From contig CALWTT010000049.1 of assembly GCA_944384545.1 (NCBI GenBank), forward strand, positions 1-40,692: a stretch of DNA of 40,692 nucleotides, written 5' to 3'. The translations under genes and the position numbers were made by a program. The DNA comes from an uncultured Clostridia bacterium. Lineage in GTDB: Bacteria > Bacillota > Clostridia > Oscillospirales > CAG-272. Under the pieces are notes generated by a model. The model was not told the DNA's origin, searched no databases, and was given only the letters and a program-made list of their open reading frames with translations. Positions 7,723 through 14,031 of this stretch are shown here, piece by piece. Positions within the stretch are counted from its first letter, which is position 1. Each line of letters starts with the position of its first letter.

Positions 7723-8727
7723 TTATTCCGGCTGCCCGGCCGATTTCCGGTTCTGCCACCATACCTGTTCGCCGTGTATCAATGCGTACCGGTGGAGCGT
7801 CTTTCCTTCCAGGTCCTCTTCCTGCATCCCCACTGCCTGTATCCGCCGATTGTCATAACAGGTATAATAATACACGCCGCTCTCTATATGACAGCAGGAC
7901 GTATACACCGTAATTTCACTGTGCCCCGCTCCGTCCCGACAACACCCGCAGGGCTGGGAGACCGTTCCCAGAATGTGAAACGCGCGGCTCAGACCCGACA
8001 CTTCTCCGCCTTCCGGATCCTGCGCATTCATGCGCATGAACGCCGCACGTACAAAACGCGAACCCGAGGACAAATCGCCCGGAAGGCCGATGGCTCCCAT
8101 CCCACGGCTGTATGCATGCAAATGAAGTGCCGGGGAAAAACGGTTCTCCGGCGGATCCGCCGTCAGATGCATATAATTGTTCAGCGCCTGCATCTGCTGC
8201 GGAAAGGAGGGGTTGTTTGTCAGTACACCCACCGGATTCGGATACACATATACATCCCCGTCCTCCGGCTCCACCGTCACTGCCTCCCCGCGGTCCGCAA
8301 GCAGCCAATGCAATTCCGCCGGCGGGTGCTCCGCGTCAAACGCAGTATCCACCACACGGATCTTCCGGAGGCAACTAACCGCTTCCTGCACGGTCGCACA
8401 ACGCCCCAGCAGATACGGCAGCATCTCAAACTGCGCAAGGCTGACCCTGCCCTCGGCAGGCGCCCCGTACCCACCATGCCCGACATAGTTGAGACCGCAC
8501 ATATACAGTCCTTTTTCGTTGACGGCATCGTAATACAACGGATAGTCTTCCCGTACACATCCGATTCCGATGATCGCATACTGCCGCTCTGCATGCCCCG
8601 TGTGACGATACCGGAATCGATAATTCCGAGGCGTAAGGACGACCTCCTCTCCGTAGGATGTGTCATGATCCAGGGTCCTGCCGCAATATACTCCATCCCG
8701 TGTGTCGCATGTGACAGCCGTACACAT
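7723..8727 (-). CDS. Choloylglycine hydrolase family protein (bile salt hydrolase-like)
   Basis: A 334-residue Ntn-hydrolase that cleaves a linear amide, most likely the glycine or taurine amide of conjugated bile acids. The N-terminus is MCTAVT, so C2 becomes the N-terminal nucleophile once Met is removed. Other active-site positions are present: R17 and D20 in GRTLDHD, N80 in GLN, N171 in LTNNPSF, and the Arg of SGSRFVRAAF (R224 or R227). Asn at the position where penicillin V acylases usually have Tyr favours bile salt hydrolase. The C-terminal FHILGTV and YTSCCHIESGVYYYTCYDN match gut clostridial enzymes. There is no signal peptide, as usual. The ribosome site is AAAGGAG, 7 bases upstream. 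It starts a two-gene unit with the helical protein. Confidence 0.9.
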   Translation of the reverse strand: MCTAVTCDTRDGVYCGRTLDHDTSYGEEVVLTPRNYRFRYRHTGHAERQYAIIGIGCVREDYPLYYDAVNEKGLYMCGLNYVGHGGYGAPAEGRVSLAQFEMLPYLLGRCATVQEAVSCLRKIRVVDTAFDAEHPPAELHWLLADRGEAVTVEPEDGDVYVYPNPVGVLTNNPSFPQQMQALNNYMHLTADPPENRFSPALHLHAYSRGMGAIGLPGDLSSGSRFVRAAFMRMNAQDPEGGEVSGLSRAFHILGTVSQPCGCCRDGAGHSEITVYTSCCHIESGVYYYTCYDNRRIQAVGMQEEDLEGKTLHRYALIHGEQVWWQNRKSAGQPE

Positions 8728-8869
8728 CGATTTTCTCCTTTCCGACCTGTGCTGTTTTTATTGTGCACCGTGCCGCCCGCTTTATCCGTTGCATCGCGGC
8801 ACATGCCGTACTTCTGTACACTTACAAACCGGTTCGCCACCCGGCTGTTTTCTCGGAAAACGATTTCCA
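8728..8869. other. Intergenic stretch upstream of the bile-salt-hydrolase-like gene
   Basis: No gene is visible on either strand. It must hold the promoter of the minus-strand amidase gene, but no hexamer pair close to consensus was found. A weak plus-strand pair (CTGTTT 8845-8850, CATAAG 8868-8873, 17-base spacer) could serve the candidate RNA that follows. Confidence 0.4.
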
Positions 8870-9045
8870 TAAGGATTCCGGAGCGTTTGTATCGGCCTGA
8901 CAAAGGCGTGAATATATGCTGTTCTCCTCAAACAGCCCGAGTGACCATCGCCAACGACATTGGCGGCGCGCACGGGAAAGCCCTTACCGCAACGAACAGT
9001 AGCTGCAACAAAAAAGACAATTACCGAAGCAATTGCCTTTTTGTT
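8870..9045 (+). ncRNA. Candidate structured RNA ending in a terminator (6S-like shape)
   Basis: No open frame with a ribosome site fills this interval, but it is rich in pairing. Outer stem: GUUUGU (8886-8891) with ACGAAC (8991-8996), extended inward by CGG (8894-8896) with CCG (8987-8989) across an AU/CA internal loop. Inside are the hairpins GCTGTT/AACAGC (8918-8936) and CGCCAA/TTGGCG (8949-8965). The plus strand then reaches a hairpin with a T tract at 9017-9045. A single irregular hairpin of about 175 nt is the shape and size of 6S RNA, but no conserved 6S sequence was verified and the 5' end is a guess. The opposite orientation is possible, since the last hairpin also has a T run on the minus strand. 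Confidence 0.4.
9007..9045 (+). terminator. Hairpin with T tracts on both strands, end of candidate RNA
   Basis: GACAATT (9016-9022) pairs with AATTGCC (9031-9037), one G-U pair, 8-base loop, followed by TTTTTGTT on the plus strand. The flanking AACAAAAAA extends the stem. On the minus strand TTTTTTGTT follows, so it could work both ways. Confidence 0.6.
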
Positions 9046-9087
9046 CCTGTATTGTATATGATCAGAGTGTTCATCACGCACTGGATA

Positions 9088-9122
9088 AAGAAAAAGTGTC
9101 CGCAACCTCCGTTGCGGGCACT
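9088..9122 (-). terminator. Terminator of the tRNA-Leu transcript
   Basis: On the minus strand AGTGCCCGCAAC pairs with GTTGCGGACACT around GGAG, with one C-A mismatch, followed by TTTTTC. It begins 6 bases after the tRNA CCA. Confidence 0.85.
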
Positions 9123-9127
9123 CTGAC

Positions 9128-9211
9128 TGGTGCGCGAGACGGGACTTGAACCCGTATGGATAAACCACACGCCCCTCAAACGTGCGCGTCTGCCAGTTCC
9201 GCCACTCGCGC
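9128..9211 (-). tRNA. tRNA-Leu (anticodon GAG)
   Basis: An 84-base tRNA with encoded CCA. The acceptor stem is GCGCGAG / CTCGCGC with discriminator A. The anticodon stem CACGT / GCGTG encloses a loop with GAG, reading CUC and CUU codons. The long variable arm (TGG-TTTAT-CCA) is typical of class II leucine tRNAs, and the T arm is ACGGG-TTCAAGT-CCCGT. It is a single-tRNA transcript with its own promoter and terminator. Confidence 0.95.
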
Positions 9212-9223
9212 GTGAACGTTGCT

Positions 9224-9252
9224 ATTATAGCAGGCACTGCCGGATTTGTCAA
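9224..9252 (-). promoter_or_regulatory. Consensus promoter of tRNA-Leu
   Basis: -35 TTGACA (9247-9252), 17-base spacer, -10 TATAAT (9224-9229) on the minus strand, directly upstream of the tRNA 5' end. Confidence 0.92.
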
Positions 9253-9328
9253 GGGTTTTTCAAAATTTTATAGTGGCCCGGCAATGGCATACGCTTTTTT
9301 CTTTCTCCTTCCTTTTTGCTGTCCCCTC

Positions 9329-9357
9329 TTGACAAAATGATTTCTTTTTGATATCAT
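9329..9357 (+). promoter_or_regulatory. Sigma-A promoter of the SPFH operon
   Basis: -35 TTGACA (9329-9334), 17-base AT-rich spacer, -10 TATCAT (9352-9357). The leader of about 30 bases carries AAAGGAG. Confidence 0.85.
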
Positions 9358-9393
9358 ATTGATAACAAATATATCTGCAAAGGAGAAAAAGCT

Positions 9394-10446
9394 ATGCAAC
9401 AGAATTCCGCCGCGCCGAAAAATATGGTCGACGCCTCCATTCAGGAAGTTCCTTATCCGCACAGAAAGGGAATGCCGGTCCTGATTCTCGGCCTCCTTTT
9501 GTCTCTTATCGATATTGCGGGCATTATTTACGGTGCCTTTCAGATCGAGACCGCAGAGAATCCGGTGCTGTTTGCCGTCTGCATGATCCTGCTCTTCTTT
9601 CTCTGGATTCCCCTGGCGGGGCTGCGCGTTCTGCAACCCCAGGAGGCACTCGTCCTCACGCTCTTCGGAAAATATGTCGGTACGCTCCGCAAGGAGGGCT
9701 TCTATTTTATCAATCCCTTCTGCAGCGCGGTCAATCCCGCGGCAAAAACCCAGCTGAAGCAGAGCGGCGATGTGAACGACGCGGCTTCGGGACGCGGCGA
9801 CGCCATCAATGAAATCGCTGTCACCGGGAAGAAAATGTCGCTCAAGGCCATGACCCTCAACAACAGCCGTCAGAAAATCAATGACTGCCTCGGCAATCCG
9901 GTTGAAATCGGTATGGCGGTGATCTGGCGGGTCGTGGATACCGCCAAGGCGGCCTTCCTCGTCGATAACTACAAGGCCTATCTCTCCCTGCAGTGTGACA
10001 GTGCACTGCGCAACATCGTGCAGATCTATCCTTATGACGTGGCACCCAATGTGGATACTACCGGAGACGGTCTGGCCGATGAGGGCAGTCTGCGCGGATC
10101 CACCGAGGTCGTCTGCAAGCGCATCCGGGACGAGATTCAAAGCCGCGTCCAGAGTGCGGGCCTTGAAGTTCTCGATGCGCGTATTACCTACCTCGCCTAC
10201 GCACCCGAAATCGCCGCCGTTATGCTGCAGCGGCAGCAGGCTGCCGCCATTATCGATGCGCGCCGCATGATCGTGGATGGGGCTGTCGGCATGGTCGAAA
10301 TGGCGCTGGACCGTCTTTCCGAAGGCGGTCATGTGGAGCTGGATGAGGAACGCAAGGCTGCCATGGTCTCCAATCTCCTCGTGGTTCTCTGCGGAAACAG
10401 AGATGCACAACCGGTGGTCAATTCCGGTACACTGTACGGCGGATGA
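9394..10446 (+). CDS. SPFH domain (band 7/stomatin-like) membrane protein
   Basis: A 350-residue protein with two adjacent N-terminal TM segments (about 27-50 and 57-76), then an SPFH domain starting at LRVLQPQEALVLTLFGKYVG. The stretch NPVEIGMAVIWRVVDTAKAAFLVDNYK and the heptad-like helix RIRDEIQSRVQSAGLEVLDA are typical. The later QRQQAAAIIDARRMIVDGAV is the coiled-coil part that drives oligomer assembly. Such proteins organise membrane microdomains or protect membranes and proteases. ATG 9394 follows AAAGGAG. The stop overlaps the start of a ribbon-helix-helix gene in ATGA, so the two are translationally coupled. It is a single promoter-terminator unit. Confidence 0.92.
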   Translation: MQQNSAAPKNMVDASIQEVPYPHRKGMPVLILGLLLSLIDIAGIIYGAFQIETAENPVLFAVCMILLFFLWIPLAGLRVLQPQEALVLTLFGKYVGTLRKEGFYFINPFCSAVNPAAKTQLKQSGDVNDAASGRGDAINEIAVTGKKMSLKAMTLNNSRQKINDCLGNPVEIGMAVIWRVVDTAKAAFLVDNYKAYLSLQCDSALRNIVQIYPYDVAPNVDTTGDGLADEGSLRGSTEVVCKRIRDEIQSRVQSAGLEVLDARITYLAYAPEIAAVMLQRQQAAAIIDARRMIVDGAVGMVEMALDRLSEGGHVELDEERKAAMVSNLLVVLCGNRDAQPVVNSGTLYGG

Positions 10447-10646
10447 ACAGGCAGGACAAAAAGCAGATCCCTCTCCGGCTTCCGGATTCCCTGTACCGGG
10501 ATCTTTCTGCCTGGGCACAGGAAGATTTCCGCTCCCTCAACGGGCAAATCGAATACCTGCTTTCCGAATGCGTACGCAAAAGAAAAAAGGCGCGATACAC
10601 TTCCTCTGATACCGATCCGGGCACCCACGGCGATCCGAAAAACTGA
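10443..10646 (+). CDS. Small ribbon-helix-helix (Arc-like) protein
   Basis: A 67-residue protein. Residues 9-45 show the Arc/MetJ fold: a basic strand IPLRLPDSLYRDL, then helix AWAQEDFRSLNGQIEYLL, then a basic tail CVRKRKKARY. Arc-type proteins bind DNA as dimers through the strand. In relatives that neighbour SPFH genes the role is not established, and the domain could act in protein binding instead. It overlaps the SPFH stop codon by 4 bases, so production is likely coupled. A plausible but unproven reading is autoregulation of this two-gene unit. A perfect 16-bp terminator follows. Confidence 0.88.
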   Translation: MNRQDKKQIPLRLPDSLYRDLSAWAQEDFRSLNGQIEYLLSECVRKRKKARYTSSDTDPGTHGDPKN

Positions 10647-10656
10647 ATCCGAATAG

Positions 10657-10697
10657 CAGCGCCCCGTCACGGCATGTCCGTGACGGGGCGCTGTTTT
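10657..10697 (+). terminator. Terminator of the SPFH operon
   Basis: Perfect 16-bp stem CAGCGCCCCGTCACGG / CCGTGACGGGGCGCTG with a 5-base loop, followed by TTTT. No T run occurs on the minus strand, although the aldolase gene converges on it. Confidence 0.9.
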
Positions 10698-10849
10698 CCC
10701 AAAGATTCCAAGGACGTACGCGCTTTTTCCCACATCGCCGAAAGGCAGTCCGCCGATTCCGGTACGGGATTTTTCCCCCAATACAGGCATACGCCGCTCC
10801 TGACGCATGCTCTCATGGCCTGTGTATGCGCACCGCTCCGATGCTATGG

Positions 10850-11557
10850 CTACCTTAGTGCAGCAAGCAGACGTGAGGCCTCTTCCCGGATCCGGTCGTA
10901 CCGCCCCGTCTCCACCCATTCTTTCCGCACAAGCGATGCGCCGACACCGACGCCGCAGGCTCCTGCCTCCAGATATTCCCGTGCGTTCTCCGCCGTGATC
11001 CCCCCGACGGCCAGCATCCGCACGCCGCGCAGCGGCGAGGACAGATCCCGCAGGTAGCCGGCGCCCATCACCGACACCGGGAAGATCTTGATGTAATCCG
11101 CACCCGCCTCCGCCGCGCGGCAGACCTCGGTCGGCGTCAATGCCCCCGGAATCGACAGCAGACCGTACTGCAGCGTCTTTGCGATCCGCGCAGGATCCGT
11201 ATCCGGCGAAAGAATATACGCGGCACCGGCCTCCGCCGCCATGGCAAGACGGGCGTCGCTTGTCACCGTCCCTGCACCCACCGACAGACTTTTCCCGTAC
11301 TGCCGGCACAGCTCCCCAAGGTCCTGCGCGTTTTCCCGGTCGGACAGCGCTCCGTCATATGCATACTCGATCAGCCCCACACCTGCCCTGCACAGCGACT
11401 CTGCCGTCCGTAGCAGCGATGCTCCGTGGACACCGCGCAGAATAACAATCAGTTTCTCCCGCCCGATCCGCGCTGCGGTTTCCGCCCTCCGCACGCTTCC
11501 TGCGGCGTTTCCGACTGTCGGTCCGCCGCTCCGTCTCTCCTCCGCCTGCCTGTTCAT
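10850..11557 (-). CDS. KDPG/KHG aldolase-like protein (Eda family)
   Basis: A 235-residue class I aldolase of the 2-keto-3-deoxy-6-phosphogluconate / 4-hydroxy-2-oxoglutarate family, which splits 2-keto-3-deoxy sugar acid phosphates to pyruvate and an aldehyde. The Schiff-base lysine is K157 in YIKIFPVS. Other family signatures are LIVILRG (36-42), VGAGTVTS, SIPGALTPTEV and the phosphate-binding GGI. The base Glu is probably E64 in IEYAYDG, where typical Eda has EVTLRT, so the Arg of that motif is missing and the substrate may differ. The ribosome site is AAGGAG. It is divergent from the FAD-dependent oxidoreductase, and the two promoters lie only about 32 bases apart. No uronate genes are adjacent. 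Confidence 0.88.
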   Translation of the reverse strand: MNRQAEERRSGGPTVGNAAGSVRRAETAARIGREKLIVILRGVHGASLLRTAESLCRAGVGLIEYAYDGALSDRENAQDLGELCRQYGKSLSVGAGTVTSDARLAMAAEAGAAYILSPDTDPARIAKTLQYGLLSIPGALTPTEVCRAAEAGADYIKIFPVSVMGAGYLRDLSSPLRGVRMLAVGGITAENAREYLEAGACGVGVGASLVRKEWVETGRYDRIREEASRLLAALR

Positions 11558-11613
11558 CCCTGCACTCTCCTTCTCTGTTTGCTTTCACATTTCCTGCAAG
11601 ATTTTCCGACTCT

Positions 11614-11642
11614 ATTGTACTATACCTCCTCCAAAATGTCCA
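11614..11642 (-). promoter_or_regulatory. Promoter of the aldolase-like gene
   Basis: On the minus strand, -35 TGGACA (11637-11642), 17-base spacer, -10 TACAAT (11614-11619). It is back to back with the oxidoreductase promoter. Confidence 0.75.
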
Positions 11643-11673
11643 CCGTTATTTTCCCGCATTTTGCTTCTTCCTC

Positions 11674-11702
11674 TTGCCATTTCCCGACAGGTGTGCTATA
11701 CT
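11674..11702 (+). promoter_or_regulatory. Promoter of the FAD-dependent oxidoreductase gene
   Basis: -35 TTGCCA (11674-11679), 17-base spacer, -10 TATACT (11697-11702). The leader would be about 25 bases and consists almost wholly of the GGAGGCGTCCTCC ribosome-site palindrome. Confidence 0.8.
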
Positions 11703-11733
11703 GTGGGCAAATCCTGCAAGGAGGCGTCCTCCC

Positions 11734-13947
11734 ATGAATCCACGCATCATCGACAGCGATCTTACCGTCGTCGGCGGCGGGATCGCCGGCCTCTGCGCCG
11801 CTCTTGCTGCCGCGCGTAAGGGGCTGCGCGTCGCGCTGCTGGAAGCACGCGACGTGCTCGGCGGAAATGCATCCAGTGAAAACCGCGTACATATGAACGG
11901 CGCAGGCAATGCCAATTCTTCCTTTTATGCAAGAGAGGGCGGCATTGCGGACGAAATCAAGCTTTCGGTTTTTCATGCCAATCCACGCTATAACTTCAAG
12001 GACGAATGCGAACGCAGCGACATGGCGCTTCTGGATCTTGCGCTGCACGAAAAAAATCTTTCGCTCTTCCTCGGCACCGCAGCGCGTGCCGTGCACTGTG
12101 ACGGCGGACATGTGCAGTCGGTCGAGGCCTACCGCTGCCGCACCGAGGAAACCCTGCTCTTCCGCTCTCCGCTCTTTACCGACGCCTCAGGTGACGGCTT
12201 TGTCGCCTTCTCGGCCGGCGCTGCCTTCCGCATGGGACGGGAGGCTCGCAGCGAATATGACGAGGACCTGGCGGAGGAGGTGGCCGACGACCATACCATG
12301 GGTAGTTCCATCCTCTTTACCGTCGGAAAGGCCGATCATCCCATTCCCTTCGTCAAGCCCGACTTCGCCTACGACTATAAAAAAGACGGCATCCTTCCCT
12401 TCTGCCAGCGGCCGGAAACCGGACGCTCGCTCCCCAAAAAGCTCGACGGCGTAGACGGGATCTGGTGGCTCTCGGTCGGGGGCATGTTCGATACGATCCA
12501 CGACCACGATCGCATCGATCTTGAGCTCAAAAAGCTGGTTTACGGCTTCTTCGACTATGTCAAGAACAGCGGCGATTATGAAAATACCGAGAATTACTAC
12601 CTGAAATGGGTGGCCGCCACGCCGGCCAAGCGCGAATCCCGCCGTTTCCTCGGAGACTATGTGCTCTCCCAGAAGGATCTGGTCAACCAGACCCCCTTCC
12701 CCGACGCCGTCTCCACCGGCGGATGGTCACTTGATATTCACGATCCGGGCGGCATCTACGGCGGGGGCAAAACATCCAAGTTCGGGAAAATTCACGGGCT
12801 TTACAACATTCCCTACCGCATCCTGTACACGCGCGACATCGACAATCTCTTTCTCTGCGGCCGCATCGTCAGCGCGACGCATGTGGCGCTCGGCTCCCTG
12901 CGCGTCATGCAGACCCTCGGCGCCATGGCACAGGCCGTCGGCACGGCGGCCTTCCTCTGCCACCGCGACGGCTGTCTGCCCCGCGACATCGGGGCACCGC
13001 ACCGTATGGCAGAGCTGCAATCCATCCTCGTACGGGATGGCCAGTATATCGCCGGCCGGCAGGAAGAGGTCGGGCTGGCGGCAAACGCCGATATACACGC
13101 GTCCTCTACCGCGGTCTTTGAGAATACACACGCCGATGTGACCTTCCCGCTTGACCGCGGCTATGCCCTCGCCCTGCCCCTGACCGGTGATCGCCTCGAC
13201 AGCGTGGAGCTCTGTCTGCGCAACGATACCGACACCGAAAAAATCCTGACCATACGTCTGACCGCATCCTATGCGCAGGATACCTACGAAACCGGCCGTG
13301 AGCTCGCGCGTTGCAGCATACCCCTTCCGCCACATGCCGACGGCTATTTCCCCGCCGTCTTCGGCTGTCGGGAAATCCCGCACCATCTGGCGCTGCTGCA
13401 TCTGGACCCCGCCCCAGGCATTTCCTTCTATGCCACGCGTCAGCACATCACCGGCGCCCCCTGCTTCTTCTGCCGGGACGGACAGATCAGCGCGCGCTTC
13501 CTCCTGCCGGAAGAACCCAAGGTGGATCAGCATTATGCCATCTGCTTCCGCAATCTCCTGCCATCTATGCCGCTCTACGATCCGCGCAATGTCTGCGACG
13601 GATTCAGTCGCCCGGTTGCGCTTCCGCATGTCTGGAAAGCACCGGTCGCAGAACAGCCCTATATAGAACTCATTTTCCCGGATCCGTGTGACGCGGAAGA
13701 GATCCTCATCCTTTTCAATGGGCAGATAGAAAACGATCATTTCAGCACCACGGTAGAGGCGTTGACCCGTCGCTATACCCTCACGGTCGAGGATCGGAAC
13801 GGCTGCCGCGACAGCGAATTCTGTGACAATTATCTGGCCTTTATACGACATACGGGCCCCTTCCCAGGCCTCAAACGGATCCGGATTACCGTACAGGAAA
13901 CCTACGGCAGCCGCTATGCGGAGATCTATGCCGTCAAGGTCTTCTGA
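11734..13947 (+). CDS. FAD-dependent oxidoreductase (FAD_oxidored family)
   Basis: A 737-residue flavoprotein. The N-terminus has the Rossmann dinucleotide motif DLTVVGGGIAGLCAALAAARKG (GGGIAG at 14-19) and the ribose-binding acidic residue in ALLEARDVLGG. Residues to about 460 form the FAD and substrate domains, with PYRILYTRDIDNLFLCGRIV and SATHVALGSLRVMQTLGAM near the second FAD contact. The last 280 residues look like a beta-rich appendage (VELCLRNDTDTEKILTIRLT), as in FAD-dependent oxidoreductases found beside polysaccharide genes. ATG 11734 is 9 bases after AAGGAGG; the longer frame starts at the promoter and is excluded. Substrate unknown; the divergent sugar-acid aldolase suggests carbohydrate oxidation. 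No signal peptide. Confidence 0.88.
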   Translation: MNPRIIDSDLTVVGGGIAGLCAALAAARKGLRVALLEARDVLGGNASSENRVHMNGAGNANSSFYAREGGIADEIKLSVFHANPRYNFKDECERSDMALLDLALHEKNLSLFLGTAARAVHCDGGHVQSVEAYRCRTEETLLFRSPLFTDASGDGFVAFSAGAAFRMGREARSEYDEDLAEEVADDHTMGSSILFTVGKADHPIPFVKPDFAYDYKKDGILPFCQRPETGRSLPKKLDGVDGIWWLSVGGMFDTIHDHDRIDLELKKLVYGFFDYVKNSGDYENTENYYLKWVAATPAKRESRRFLGDYVLSQKDLVNQTPFPDAVSTGGWSLDIHDPGGIYGGGKTSKFGKIHGLYNIPYRILYTRDIDNLFLCGRIVSATHVALGSLRVMQTLGAMAQAVGTAAFLCHRDGCLPRDIGAPHRMAELQSILVRDGQYIAGRQEEVGLAANADIHASSTAVFENTHADVTFPLDRGYALALPLTGDRLDSVELCLRNDTDTEKILTIRLTASYAQDTYETGRELARCSIPLPPHADGYFPAVFGCREIPHHLALLHLDPAPGISFYATRQHITGAPCFFCRDGQISARFLLPEEPKVDQHYAICFRNLLPSMPLYDPRNVCDGFSRPVALPHVWKAPVAEQPYIELIFPDPCDAEEILILFNGQIENDHFSTTVEALTRRYTLTVEDRNGCRDSEFCDNYLAFIRHTGPFPGLKRIRITVQETYGSRYAEIYAVKVF

Positions 13948-13968
13948 TCCTCCCTCTGTTTGCTCTGC

Positions 13969-14016
13969 AAAGAGGCGGGAGTGCCGCTTACTGCGGCACT
14001 CCCGCCTCTTTTTTCT
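13969..14016 (+). terminator. Terminator of the FAD-dependent oxidoreductase gene
   Basis: Perfect 18-bp stem (AAGAGGCGGGAGTGCCGC and its complement, 13970-14010) with loop TTACT, followed by TTTTCTTTT. The minus strand has only a short T run. Confidence 0.92.
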
Positions 14017-14031
14017 TTTGCTACGGTCGGA

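Noticed and set aside
9046..9060. TATACAAT on the minus strand as a promoter for an RNA
   Set aside because: No -35 at 16-18 bases, and the transcript would meet a terminator hairpin within about 20 bases.
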